Below are positions 1-10,583 of a stretch of 64,000 nt of DNA, piece after piece. The DNA comes from Dryococelus australis (Eukaryota > Arthropoda > Insecta > Phasmatodea > Phasmatidae). Each line of letters starts with the position of its first letter. Within the stretch, counting starts at the first letter, position 1. The DNA is taken from the NCBI GenBank assembly GCA_029891345.1, contig CM056995.1, positions 80,043,895 to 80,107,894 of the forward strand. The letters are read 5' to 3'. The translations under genes were made by a program, and so were the position numbers. A model generated the notes under the pieces. That model had not been told where the DNA came from, ran no database searches, and saw only the letters and a program-made list of their open reading frames with translations.

Positions 1-300
1 GCCGGCCGAACTAAACTGACTGGCCGCTTGCCACCGTGTGCCGTTAACCTGAGGCGCTCACCGCTCTCTTCTCCACTCTGGTGACGTCACGCTGCAAGGT
101 CAACCAGATGCCGCCACTTGCCGCGTCCCCTCCTTGCTCGTCTCCACCACCCACTTCCTGCGACTCACTGCACCTTCCAGCGCAGCGCTCTGCCGGCTGG
201 CAGGTGCTGTGCGTGAGCACCAGGCCCCAGCACCTCGAATAGGGAAATCGAATCCTTCCTTACCGAAGATACCCGAAGTCGAGTTGCTACGGTCTTACTA
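1..300. other. GC-rich segment without recognisable gene
   Basis: The first 300 bases are clearly richer in G and C than the AT-rich sequence that follows, with several CpGs and the run GCCGGCC at the very start. An open frame of 66 codons starts at 134, but it has no recognisable motif. It may be the edge of an exon or promoter lying mainly outside the window. From about 300 to 719 I see only ordinary AT-rich sequence. Confidence 0.3.
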
Positions 301-719
301 CTTACACATTTTAAAAAAGTCGTTGCATATTTAAACAGAATTTTTTAATATATACTGCTCAAAAATAAACTAGAGGAACATGATTTTGGTCGTATGCAGC
401 ATTCAACCAGGCACTTTTTAAACTATGACTGTTGTTTGGTCTTGTTCCCGACATGCTGTCCAAAGACAATCAGACTATGAAATTAACCATTTTAGATACT
501 CCCTCTACGATATTGTGAACTGTACTGTGTTATGTTGAATGCTTAAAGTGGCTGATAAATGAGGCACCTGATCTTACACCGACCTCTAGTGTCTGTAACA
601 ACCTCATGTTCGTAGGGATTGTGTACGTTCAGTCAGCCCAAATGCGGTACTTAATGGTAGCAGAAGCTGTTCATGCAATCACACTGTTGCAGAAAGGATG
701 AACTATTTTTGCAGAGCCC

Positions 720-886
720 AATGAAGGGGCGGAGGAAACTGGAGATTCCCGATAAAACCCGCCGACCAACGACATCGTCCGGCACGATTCCCACTTGCGA
801 AAGTCCAATGGCCCGGCCGGGGATTGAACCCGGTTCGCCTTGGTGGGAGGCGAGCGTGCTAATCGCTCAGTCACACCGTGGCCTCT
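720..886 (-). repeat. SINE family S1, 3'-truncated copy
   Basis: Read on the minus strand, this copy starts with a tRNA-like head (GGCCACGGTGTGACTGAGCG at the right end) and has a B-box-like GGGTTCAATCCC. It then runs into the S1 body (CGTGCCGGACGATG, the GGGAATCTCC region). The tail carrying GGCTCTCAAGACCTCG is missing. It abuts a Fam2 transposon copy at 899. S1 is a tRNA-derived SINE and would have been moved by LINE machinery. Confidence 0.8.
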
Positions 887-1231
887 TTGCCGAGCGTAGT
901 TCATTCACGTTTACTACCAACTTTTCTGAAGCCCTGCTAAAGTTCTATTTAAATAATATTTCTCCACCTCATGCAAATAAAGTTTATCCAGGTATAGAAA
1001 ATTACAACAAAGGTACAACGCACCGTTTATGTGCACAATCAATGTAATAGTATTTTGGATAATAAATATTTATTACTATACAGGCGTTACTTTCTCACCT
1101 ACTTTCTCCCTGTTAGTCCTATTAATTATAAATGAAATACCATAATATACAGATAGAATATAAGCAAAAGTTCAGTTTAACTAAAAAATAAGGCACTTTA
1201 TTGTTAAAACAAGTATAAAACGCTTGTAATA

Positions 1232-2070
1232 CACTGAAGAAAACAATGAGAAAATTACCTAGCAAGTGTAAGGTAGTACTCGCAAACTTGTGGGGGAAAT
1301 ATTGTTTTCATTACGGGTAAGGTAAAATTACCGCACTCTGGAGTAAAATTCGCGTACATGGTAGTGGAAATTCCCATACATGAGTGGGAAAACTACCTTA
1401 CGACTTGTGGATCTCGTCGTCCATTTGTAACTATTTGATGATTGCATTTTATACATATTTTTACCTTAAAATTATTTAATTGTTTAGTCATACAAGCTGT
1501 CCAACATGGTTCTTTATATGTAAGGTATAATTACCGGACTCTGGAGTAAAATTCACGTACATAGCAGTGGAAAATCCCATAAATGGATGGGAAAATCAGC
1601 TTACGACGCATCTCTTCGGCATTGTCTCAACAGTTAAGTGTGGGGACGGGCGGATGAAACAATCGTTTAACACGCTAATATTCACAAATGCTGTCGTGCT
1701 GTCGTCGTGGTGCAGTGGATAGCGCATCGGCCTATCGTGATAGAGAACCGTGATTCACGCCCATCCACCAGCAAGTGTTGAGGTTTCAGTTACTATTCGC
1801 CACAGGACATAGGTAATAAAAAATTAACAATACTTATACTCCGGGATATTTTTTAATATAATTTTATTTTACAATACAGTTAATTTTTCCTTAGATGTAA
1901 GAGATTTTTCCTCCACTTTTGTCAGGAACTTTTTCCGTGCGATTAGGGAATAATACTTTGCCTTTTATGAAAATTTACTCTACATTTAAGAGGTAATTTT
2001 ACCTTACATGTAGAGGTAATTAACCCCCCTTACATGTAAGGGAATTTAACCTCAAATATTTTTTACAGTG
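1232..2070. mobile_element. 839-bp DNA element with CACTG ends nested in Fam2
   Basis: It begins CACTGAAGAAAACA and ends TTTTTTACAGTG, whose complement begins CACTGTAAAAAA, so there is an imperfect terminal inverted repeat. TA flanks both ends and one TA accounts for the Fam2 sequence once the insert is removed. Inside are a direct repeat of about 80 bp (1317-1401 and 1525-1602), several GGTAAAATTACC and CTTACATGTAAGG palindromes, and a tRNA-like stretch at 1705-1770. The CACTG terminus resembles the CMC group (CACTA, Chapaev, Mirage), but the assignment is tentative. Confidence 0.7.
1705..1772 (+). repeat. tRNA-like SINE head fragment
   Basis: GTGGTGCAGTGGATAGCGCA resembles a tRNA A-box and is followed 30 bases later by CCGTGATTCACGCC, a degenerate B-box. 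It resembles the head of SINE family S2 but the S2 body does not follow. It lies inside the CACTG-ended element, so either that element captured it or it inserted there. Confidence 0.4.
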
Positions 2071-2160
2071 TACGTGACATATTTAGGAAACAACCAAACA
2101 CATCACACATAGGGTGATTTAAGGTTTGATTCAAAAGGTGTGAAGAAACCGCGAATAGAC

Positions 2161-2725
2161 TATAAGAAAAAATTAAAGGTACATTGCTCACTTAAATAAA
2201 CTTTCATTAATTTACATGTTTGCCACTCTCGCGTCACCAGGAATTTTGTACTGTCTGCATAGCCGGAGCCAGCAGTATTGCAACCATCGTTAATGAGTCG
2301 AAGTCGGCACCCAAAGCGAATATTCTGCACTCGGAAATGATCATCACTATCTCTCGGGTGTCCGCAGAGAATGAAAGCCTGCCGCGGTCGTCGTTAAAAC
2401 TCGTGATCAGTGTGGACGCAACATCCCACAGTAATTTTTTTGTCTGGAGCGATGCTGGTTGCCTCTCGCGTTCTCCCGCTCTGATTGGTTCTCTGGCGCG
2501 CATTAAATGAGAATCTGGGTTGTTCTGAATGATGGATGGCACGAGTCTCGAGGCAAAAGTCTCGCACTCCAGAAGATCAGTTCTCTGCTGGCAAAGGCGA
2601 CGTTTGCCGCCGGTACAGAAGAGTGCTACGACGTTCACCCTAAAGTAGGAAGAGAGAGTGAGTGAAGGGCACAGGAAAGACACGAACGAGAGCGTGGGAG
2701 TTTTTGACCCACAATAAATTCCATA
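2161..2725. other. Unassigned stretch with a 167-codon minus-strand open frame
   Basis: A minus-strand frame runs from 2737 to 2234, unusually long for this window. Its predicted product has no motif I recognise and its start overlaps the end of the Fam1 copy at 2726. The codon content looks unstructured. It could be an exon remnant, but I would not call a gene from it. Confidence 0.2.
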
Positions 2726-3130
2726 AAGGCTGTTCACGATAAAATGAGCACTTTTGAAAGCCCTGCATAAGATCTACTTGTACGTACGTTGTGTATTATT
2801 CCGCCTTATGTAAAATTAACACTACCGTGGGCCTCATCACTTTATTCATGCGTCGATCAAATTAAACTTTGAATTTAATTTTAAAAAAAGTAAATAGTTC
2901 ACAAATCTGCTCTTTTTTACACTGACACATTTAAAAATAGTAAAAAGTGAAATAAATAATTTAAGTTGTTACAAATGGTTACCTAACACTTTTGATTTGA
3001 CGTTAAGATAGGGAACTATTTTCCATCCATGGTTACCAACGTTACGGGACGTATGTCACCAAGTGCGCGTGTTATAATATATGCACGCAGGGGTGATTTC
3101 AAACGTGCTGACTTTATCGCGAATAGTATT
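2726..3130 (+). mobile_element. Fam1 inverted-repeat transposon copy 1
   Basis: The left end AAGGCTGTTCACGATAAAAT follows TA at 2724-2725, and the decayed right end (GTGCTGACTTTATCGCGAAT) lies near 3130. Between them lies the Fam1 body: the TAAGATCTACTTGTA block, TTCCGCCTTATGTAAAATTA, and GGTTACCTAACAC. The right part is more degraded than in other copies. Fam1 has no coding capacity and is about 420 bp. Confidence 0.85.
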
Positions 3131-3133
3131 TGG

Positions 3134-3350
3134 AAGCGTGTCTCGTAATGCGGTAGGATACTTGTCAGTGGGTTGGATCGCAACCAACTGCTTTTAGGTT
3201 ATATTTAAAGTTTGAATTTCACTTCCAAACAATTAGCAGTACATTTATTTATTGTAAGCTTATCCAATTCCCCAGTCATTAAATAAATACTCTGGTTAAC
3301 TTCTAAAAATTAATTACTATTATTTTGTAGTGAATTGTGAATTAATGAAC
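3134..3350 (+). repeat. SINE-like family S3, copy 1
   Basis: The head has GTGTCTCGTAATGCGG and a degenerate B-box (GGGTTGGATCGCAACC). The body continues with TTTGAATTTCACTTCCAAAC, CCCAGTCATTAAAT and CTCTGGTTAACTTCTAAAAA. The same order of blocks occurs at 16014-16255, so it is a dispersed tRNA-headed repeat. It starts immediately after the end of Fam1 copy 1. Confidence 0.65.
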
Positions 3351-3392
3351 GCTAACGTGTGAGCTAGGAAATGATTGTCAGGTGGCCCAAGC

Positions 3393-3433
3393 CAGTGAGC
3401 AAGCAGCCTTACAGCGTTTGTGCACCGATATAG
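3393..3433 (+). repeat. 41-bp block repeated inverted at 15961-16001
   Basis: CAGTGAGCAAGC followed by TTACAGC and TTTGTGCACCGATAT recurs on the opposite strand at 15961-16001 with about three mismatches. Here it follows the S3 repeat; at the second site it precedes S3 and is inverted. Its nature is unknown. From 3434 to 3990 I see nothing else definite. Confidence 0.6.
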
Positions 3434-3990
3434 CCTACGATCGTTTAGGAGCAGAAATGCGAACAAAATAAGCTCATTGTATTATACTGCTGATATTCTT
3501 GAGGCGAATAACAACTCCTCGGCTCTGATAATATTCTCAGCAGCAGAAATAAACGGCAAAGCGAGGTTCACTTGAGGAAAAAATGTGCCACCCATTTCCC
3601 ACGAGTGGCCAGCAGCCTGACATAAATGCCAGGGCATTCACCCACTCGTAGAGTGCTCACACCAGCTGAGAATTTGCCACTCCTTGTGTCCCAACACTGA
3701 ACTGATAGTTTACCAAAAATAGGCCGTGCTGTCAACTATATGGCTTGAGCTTTGATTAACACATCTGTTTACATAAATTCGTACTTTTTATATCACTTTC
3801 TATGATAGAGTTTTAAAGAAATGACGGTATATTTAAGTACAATAATTTTATGTAAATTATGCAGGTGTTGGGAAACTAGATTTAAAGAAACTTTACGTCC
3901 CTATTAGGTAAAGCATATGATATTGACAGTACTGTTTGTGAATCGTGAGCCAGTGTTGGGGACGAAAAGCAGACTACTTCATCTTCAGTA

Positions 3991-4352
3991 TATACTGTTC
4001 ACGGTAAAATGAGCACTTTTGAAAGCCCTGTTAAAGATCTACTTGAATGCACGTTGTGTATTCTTCCGCCTTATGTAAATTTAACATTGCCCTCGGCCTC
4101 ATAACTTTATTCATACTTCGGTCAAGTAAAACTTGAAATTATTAGAACAGTAAATATTATACTAATCTGCCCATTTTTACACTTCGATACATAAAAAAAA
4201 AAACAGAAAGCGAAAGTAATAATTTAAGATACCATAAATGGTTACCTAACACATTTTATTCAACGTTAAGATATGGAACTATTTTCCATCTGTCGTTACC
4301 AACTTTACTGGGCAAATTTCACTCAATGCGCCTATTAAAATATATGTAGGTA
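3991..4352 (+). mobile_element. Fam1 transposon copy 2, right end missing
   Basis: The left end TATACTGTTCACGGTAAAAT and the Fam1 body are present up to GTAGGTAGGAGCAG. The final 60 or so bases carrying the right inverted repeat are absent. They are replaced by a GC-rich segment of about 370 bp that ends at the inverted Fam1 copy at 4721. Confidence 0.8.
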
Positions 4353-4720
4353 GGAGCAGAGTGCGCGCGCTCCCTGTGGCGAGCGGTCGAACCAGCGAGC
4401 TGCTGGCACCACCACAAATATTCTGGTCCCAATACCGACATATTTTGGCTCCAGCAATGTTCGCAGCAGTAGTGTGGGCGAGGGTCTCGCATGCGAGATT
4501 AGCTCCGCCGCCGGCGAAACATGGCGGCTGCCAGCAGGCTAAAAGTGGCACGAGTCGTGGCGGTCGGACAGCTTGGTAGCTTCTCCGTCTTCTGCTTCCT
4601 ACCTCCATCATCAACAGCAGCGAAGCTTTCTGACGGGGGAGTACCACCACGCCCAAGGACCTCCTGCGTCGACTATAGGGCGCCGCCTGGCTGGCGCATC
4701 GAGTGCATTGCAGAGACCTA
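4353..4720. other. GC-rich segment between two inverted Fam1 copies
   Basis: This 370-bp stretch is GC-rich and CpG-containing, unlike the flanking transposon sequence. Overlapping frames of 60-180 codons exist on both strands, but the longest (4279-4818, minus) runs into Fam1 sequence on both sides, so it is not a plausible gene. It may be host DNA caught between two elements. Confidence 0.4.
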
Positions 4721-5147
4721 GAGGCTGTTCGCGATAAAGTGAGCACTTTTGAAATCAACCTTATAAAAAAATCACTGTTTCTACCTGCATATATTTTAAC
4801 GGGCGCACTGAGTGACATGTGCCCAGTAAAGTTGGTAACGATTGAAGGAAAGTAGTTCCATATCTTAACTTCAAATATAAGTGTTAGGTAACCATTTGTG
4901 ACTACTTACATTTTGTCTTTCGCTTTCTGTGTGTTTTTTTTTTTATGCGCCAGAGTGTAAAAATGAGCTGGTTTGTAAAATATTTACTTTTACAATAATT
5001 TCACAGTTTCACTTGTCCGACGCATGACTAAAGTGATGAAGCCAATGGCGATGTTAATTTTACATAAGGCGGAAGACTACACAACATACCTATAAGTAGG
5101 TCTTTAGCAGGACTCTCAAAAGTGCTCATTTTACCGTGAATAGCCTA
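4721..5147 (-). mobile_element. Fam1 transposon copy 3
   Basis: A complete copy in reverse orientation. It starts GAGGCTGTTCGCGATAAAGT after TA and ends TTTTACCGTGAATAGCCTA before TA. The order of internal blocks (TGCATATATTTTAACGGGCG, CCATATCTTAAC, GGCGGAAGA) is the reverse complement of copy 1. Confidence 0.88.
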
Positions 5148-5190
5148 TAGTAGAAAATATGTGATTGGAAAATATTGGTTAATTTGTTTA

Positions 5191-5620
5191 GTCTATTCAC
5201 AGTATCTTCACGCTTTTTGAATCAAACCTTTGAACACCCCCCCCCCCTCCACCATGTACGACGTGTTTGGTTGTTTCGTAAAAATGTAATTTAACACAGG
5301 CATTTTGTACTTCTGTTAGCATAGATGAACCTTATTTTTGATCGAATTGAACTTTTATAATTTACAAATAAATTATAATATTTAATTTTTAGTTAATATG
5401 CATAAAACCAGAGATAATAGGCGTGTTGGGAATGGATCGTAAGAAATAGTTCTTATCTGACATATCATAAACTAATTGCGCATGAAGTGGGTGGGTTGCG
5501 GTGTCGCTTTGGTTTAATTTTCTAGACTTGGCTAAGCTTTGTTAGCGTGAGGCGGAGGAATATTCTGGAAGTAGAACATTAGCAGGTCTTCAGAAGAGTT
5601 GGAAGTAACCGTGAATAAAC
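5191..5620 (+). mobile_element. Fam2 transposon copy
   Basis: The left end GTCTATTCACAGTATCTTCA and right end GGAAGTAACCGTGAATAAAC form an imperfect inverted repeat with TA outside both ends. A run of ten C residues near 5238 is probably local slippage. Length is about 430 bp and there is no coding capacity. Confidence 0.85.
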
Positions 5621-5677
5621 TATAGTAGTGGCCTATAGGCAAGTTTCCAGTTCTCATTTCTACGCCAGGGATAGTTA

Positions 5678-6095
5678 TAGGCTATTCACGGTCAAATGAG
5701 CACTTTTGAAATCCCTGCTTGGAATCTATCTGTATGCACATTATGTATTCTTCCACCTATGTAATATTGACATTGTCGTGGGCCTCATAACTTTATTCAT
5801 GCATCGTTCAAGTGAAACTGCGAAATTGTTTGAAAAGTTAATATCTAACAAATCTACTAATTTTTATACTTCGATGCATTAAAAAATAAACAGAAAGCGA
5901 AAGAAATAATTTAAGTTATCAGAAACCTAACACTTTTTACTCGACGGTAAGAAATGGAACTGCTCCCCATGCATCGTTAACAACTTTACTGAGCGCGTGT
6001 CACTCGGAGCATCCGTTGAAATATATGCAGGTAGGGGTAGAGACTTTTTTTCTAAGGTTGATTACGAAAGTGCTCACTTTATTGTGAACAGTCTT
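5678..6095 (+). mobile_element. Fam1 transposon copy 4
   Basis: Complete copy: starts TAGGCTATTCACGGTCAAAT after TA, ends CACTTTATTGTGAACAGTCTT before TA. It lies about 60 bp after the Fam2 copy ending at 5620, one of several adjacent Fam1/Fam2 pairs. Confidence 0.88.
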
Positions 6096-6247
6096 TACTT
6101 TTATTTTTGAGCGAGAAAATGGTTAAAACGCGTGTTCACAGTTATTTTCAGGCATGCATCATATTTTTAACCGTGCCGTGAAGCCAGCAGTCCGCCACAT
6201 TTACCATTCGTGTGAACTTGCTACAGTGTGCAGGGCACTTCTGCTAC

Positions 6248-6345
6248 GGGGGCCGCGGTGTCTGAGCGTTTAGCCTGCTCGCCTCCCACCAATGCGAACC
6301 GGGTTCAATCACTGGCCGGGTTACTCCGGTTTTATCGGGACTAGG
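6248..6345 (+). repeat. SINE S1 head fragment
   Basis: GGGGCCGCGGTGTCTGAGCG followed by GCGAACCGGGTTCAATCACT gives the tRNA-like A and B regions of S1. The copy ends after the GGTTTTATCGGGA region, so the body and tail are lost. Confidence 0.75.
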
Positions 6346-6499
6346 GACGTGATGTGTTCTAACGTTGGCAGTACCGTAGAACCTACTTCGGTGAACAAAT
6401 GAATAATATGAGGTTCTCTCGTTATACCGTTGAGTTGCAACTCTATCCTTGTATGTTTATTGCTTGTCTCGGTCGAGAGGAGTGGGATGAACTAGTTAT

Positions 6500-7060
6500 G
6501 GATGGGCACATTCTGACGCCCAGTCTCTCCCTCTTTAAATCACGTGCGTGTCGCCGATCGAGGCGAGAGGTGGGGGATGTCCCAGGAAGACCCGGCACCC
6601 AGCCCAGTGATCCGGGCCCGGCAAGTGTGGCGCCGCGCGCGACCTTCGCGTCCAGTAGGTTATGAGTGCCACTGGTGGGCGCCTCGCCCCCTCCTCCGTC
6701 GGTGAGGTTCACATCGGGAACGTGAATGAGGTCTGGCGGCGCCGCTCCAGCGCGGGTCAGCGACCACACGACACGGCGGAGCGCATCGCGCAGCTGTTGT
6801 GGAGGAACCGTTGCCTGGTCGGCCTACATGCCGTGGTCCCTCCCTCCCTCCCTCCTTTCTCTCCTCCAAGGTCCACTCCCGTTACCGGCACCCGTAGCCC
6901 GGACAAGGGTCCGCCGCCCGACGACGAAGACGGCGCCGCTTACAGAATTAGCGGTGCCGTCACGCCAGTCCGTCTCGCTACGCCCACGCCGCCAGCGCCG
7001 TGCCCAAACGAAAATGGGGTTACCTATGTCCGTGTGTGCCGTGCCCCTTCCATTTCCTTA
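6500..7060. other. GC-rich, CpG-containing island; possible exon or promoter
   Basis: About 560 bp are strongly GC-rich with many CpGs, in sharp contrast to the neighbours. Both plus frames from 6662 and 6726 stay open for 133 codons, and minus frames are open too, as expected by chance in GC-rich DNA. There is a CCCTCCCTCC tract near 6840. No protein motif is recognisable. A first exon or regulatory island is possible but unproven. Confidence 0.35.
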
Positions 7061-8990
7061 TGACTCTTCATTTTCACGTAGACACGGTTCACTGACTGTT
7101 ACAGCCCAAACAGGAATGTCATCGTGAGGAAATCCATAATGCTTGGCAATGGACAAGACACGCACGATTGCCGGTGACGACCCTGGAAAATCTGCAAGGG
7201 TCAGTGAAAAGAAAGGAGAAGCACGGGCTTCTTGAGGTTCCCTCCTGAAATTACGACAGAGGGTGGATGCGTCCGGGGGAGTGGCACTCCCGTGCGGGCC
7301 TGTTACCTTTGGTCCAGCAAGTAGAGGAAGGTCCCGTGCTGGCGGTGGCTACAAATCCGCAATGGTAGTGGGTGATTTTGGTCTCGTACCAAGGCACACG
7401 ATAGTCCACGGGCAGCAAACGAGAAAGTTGAATATCTTGAGAAAAGTACATCCCGGATTGCTCAGACTACAAAGGTGTTAAAGTTCCTAACGTGCATTCT
7501 TATTATTTTATACGCGGTTGACTAACAGTAACGTGGTCCTAATGGGCAGAGAAAAGCAAGGAGCTGTTCCGACACTTACTTAGGTTGAAAGATGCGTGCG
7601 AAAACCAACCACAGCGCAGCGGGAACGTATCGGATCCGCAATCTTCCAAAGATTAATCAAGTGAGCTTGACACATCACCACATAAAATCTAGGTGTATAA
7701 TTTCATTGCAATAAATGTGAGATATCTGCAGTTGTCTAATTTCACTAGGCATTGCTGAAAAAAATAACCTACAATATGTAAAAAAAATCAAGACTACTTG
7801 CAGTATGTGATACAGGATAACAAACTATTCATCGTATGTGAAGGAACCCATGCTTGTGGGTTTATACAGATATGCAACCCACCAGTCATAAATGCAAGAT
7901 TGCTAGACTATCTGCGCCTTATTGCTTTCCTGCACATGAGCGACTGTTGCCACGGTCACCTGTATTTTGCACTCCTCGACTTTTTTGTTTAGGGTCCTAT
8001 GAAAAATGTGGCGTGCGAGACTCCGGTAACGTCTGAAGATGATATTATCGCACGAATTCACGCCACGGCTGAATTATAAGCACACCTCTGACCGTGTTCA
8101 CCGATCTCTGCACCATCGATGCACGCGTTTAGTGAAGATGGAAGTCATCAACTCGAATCTCTTTTGTAATCCGTGACATCACGCTCTTTTTGGATTGGAA
8201 GAGGTGTCTTACTGGTTAAATTAGTAGTTAATTGCACGCCCTAGGTTTAAAGCGCTGTAATATTCCGACGAACTACAGAGGCCAGACCATGCATTTACGG
8301 GTATCTGTTCCCTCTCGTGAAATGTTATATTCGTTTCCCTGTATTACATACGTCGCGTTGTCTATTTTTATAACAACACTGTATATTTGTCGAAGTAGTT
8401 CGAGTTTGCAATTAAGTCTAAATTAAGAAAGCCAAAAGAACCCTACCTACTATCAGTGTGCATCGTCGCATGCTAAAATTCAATTACTCTCATAATGAAT
8501 GAATTTGTAATTTTATCGTATGGTTCTCACGCCAAATGATTTTGTTATTTTTTTAAGAGGTCTGAAAAAGCACACTTGTGATTCGACAGTGTCCTGCCTT
8601 AAATGCATGTTAGATAGGTTAATTGTCCGTTGCAATAATGTCTGGTAAAACTGCCATGGACATGTGGTTAAAAGAAATAAGACAAAAATACGTTATAGAC
8701 ATACAGAAGTGGCAGTGTAAAATGAGAAGGAGGAGAAATATACCATTTATTATTCCCTCCTTGTTTATTAGTTTTCAGCAATTTGAACCCGCGTGCTCTG
8801 GAAGTGTTCCGCATGAGATCTGGCGCCACGCAACCTGGGATGCAGGTGTTGAGAGGGGACTGCCAGGTAAAGCTCGTAGCTACTCCCTTTTCTTGTCGCC
8901 CTGCTCGTTCAGTACCAATTCCTCTGCAGGCTTCAGTCCCGTAGAGAACTACCGCAGCAGGAGTTGAGTGGAGATGTTTGTTAACAATTG
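7061..8990. other. No recognisable feature
   Basis: Mixed-composition sequence with only short open frames (60-114 codons), none with a known motif. A GC-richer part near 7250-7420 may belong to the preceding island. I see no repeat shared with the rest of the window. Confidence 0.3.
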
Positions 8991-9037
8991 GGGTCTTGAG
9001 AGCCGATGAGGGTGAAACGAGGTGAACATGGAGCAGC
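8991..9037 (-). repeat. SINE S1 tail fragment
   Basis: GGTCTTGAGAGCCGATGAGG followed by GTGAAACGAGGTGAACATGG matches the S1 tail in reverse orientation. The rest of the SINE is absent. Confidence 0.7.
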
Positions 9038-9231
9038 ATACTTACGAAAAGGTGTTGAATCAAACAAAGTTTGTTTGGCGCAGCAAAATTAATCTTTTGT
9101 ATAGGGGTAAAAAAATATTTCGTAGTTGAAACCAAATTATTTTGTAGTTCTTATTTTACTACTCGAAACTGTAAATTTCTTTATTTAGCTTTACATAAGT
9201 TAAAAGGTTTCATTTAATATAAAAAATCAAG

Positions 9232-9295
9232 CCCGGCCGGGACCCAAACCTAGATCTTCTACGCCAGAGCGCTGCACCCTAGTAACATCAGCTGA
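9232..9295 (-). repeat. tRNA-like fragment
   Basis: Read on the minus strand, TTACTAGGGTGCAGCGCTCT and GGTTTGGGTCCCGGCC resemble the A and B boxes of a tRNA-derived SINE head. No body matching S1, S2 or S3 follows. It could be a fourth SINE family or a decayed tRNA pseudogene. Confidence 0.35.
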
Positions 9296-9754
9296 ACTGA
9301 CTACTGATGAAAACGCAGTGTTTTTAAATACATACATTTAAAATACTGAACAATGTTCATAAATAAATATTTCAATTCGCACAGTTTTGCTTTTTAGTTC
9401 CTTATTTTATTAAGATTTTTATACTATTATTGAGAACCAATAATGCACTAACGAACATTGCTGTTATCCTAATTGTCACAAAAATTACAAACTCTCGAGC
9501 TATATTTTCGAACGAAGGCAATCAAATGGGTGGACAAACAAATATATACCATACATTTGGTTCAACTAAATATTTTGTTAACACAGTATAATTTTTTTTC
9601 TGGCCCATCACAGAAGCGTGTATTTTGTTAGATAAACCAAATCAATTTTGTGTGTTTTTAAGTTTTGTTTATTCAACAAAATATTTTGTTGGGGCAACTG
9701 AATATATTTTTGATCCTTTGGTTGGCAGGAACAAATCCTTTTCTCATTGCGCGG

Positions 9755-9922
9755 GAATGCAGGAAAGGGAAAGCGGGAGATCCCCGAGAAGACCCACCAA
9801 GCAGCAGCATCGCCCAGCTTGATTCCCACATGTGAAAAACCGTGAGTGGCCCCACCAGGAATTGAGCCCGGTTTGCTTTGGTGGGGGGTAACCGCTCTAG
9901 CCACTACGCCAACCGCGGCCCC
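9755..9922 (-). repeat. SINE S1, tail-truncated copy
   Basis: Minus-strand copy with head GGGGGCCGCGGTTGGCGTAG, B-box-like GGGCTCAATTCC, and the CGGGGATCTCCCGC body. The tail is missing. A 98-codon minus frame here lies within the SINE and is not a gene. Confidence 0.78.
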
Positions 9923-10329
9923 CTGCCGGTGCAGGACGTTGGCAGAGGGAAGTACAGGGATATGAACTGTAATATAAATGTAGTATTTATACTATAATTT
10001 ACAGCTTTGTACGATGTACTATAGCACATTCATTTTAGTAAGCAAAAATATTATAATTTACTTTATGACCGTGGCCGTAGTATTATATCATTCACAATCG
10101 TACGTACCCCATCCATCAATGTAGTGAGTATACGGCCAAGAAAACACTAACATGAAGGTTTTATAAATACGTTTCAATACAATAAATAACAGAAACACCG
10201 AATAAGTTGAATACCAAAGTGGCATTTCCAACATCATCTTTAGTTTAATAGGTCTATAATATATTTGTAAATTGTAGAATATTTAAAAATAGAAATCTCA
10301 AGTTACATGTTAAAAAATACAGCACTTGG
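9923..10329. other. AT-rich, nothing recognised
   Basis: AT-rich sequence between two S1 copies, with no shared repeats or plausible coding frames. Confidence 0.3.
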
Positions 10330-10583
10330 TGAGTGAGTGAAGAGATTTGGGTGACTCTTAACAGCGAGGTCTTGAGAGCCGATGAGGGTGATAGAAGTGA
10401 ATATGGAGCGGCGCCGGAATGAAGGGGCGGGGGAAACAGTAGATCCCCGAGAAGACTCGCCGACCAACGGCATCGTCTGGCACGATTCCTGCTTGCTAAA
10501 GTCCGGTGACCCGGCCGGGGATTGAGCCCGGTTCGCCTTGATGGGAAGCGGGCGTGCTAATCGCTCAGCCACCGCAGCCCCCC
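10330..10583 (-). repeat. SINE S1, full-length copy with target duplication
   Basis: A nearly complete S1 of about 254 bp: tRNA-like head at the right (complement GGGGGCTGCGGTGGCTGAGC), B-box GGGCTCAATCCC, body, and tail AGTGAGTGAAGAGATTTGGG. TACAGC occurs just before (10318-10323) and just after (10584-10589), consistent with a target-site duplication. Confidence 0.88.

Larger units (their letters stand above)
899..2160 (-). mobile_element. Fam2 inverted-repeat transposon, split by a later insertion
   Basis: The left end reads GTTCATTCACGTTTACT and the right end AAACCGCGAATAGAC, forming an imperfect terminal inverted repeat flanked by TA on both sides (897-898 and 2161-2162). Removing the element at 1232-2070 with one TA leaves about 420 bp that align with the other Fam2 copies, including the block with GCACCG...GTGCAC and the AAGTATAAAACGCTTGTAAT region. 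No coding capacity is visible, so it is non-autonomous. Confidence 0.82.

Noticed and set aside
4279..4818. 179-codon minus-strand open frame, the longest in the window
   Set aside because: It starts inside Fam1 copy 3 and ends inside Fam1 copy 2, so both ends are transposon sequence; the middle is GC-rich DNA in which open frames are common.
10330..10583. Functional tRNA genes at the heads of SINE copies
   Set aside because: The A- and B-box-like parts are present but the cloverleaf pairing is poor and each is fused to the same SINE body, so they are SINE promoters rather than tRNA genes.
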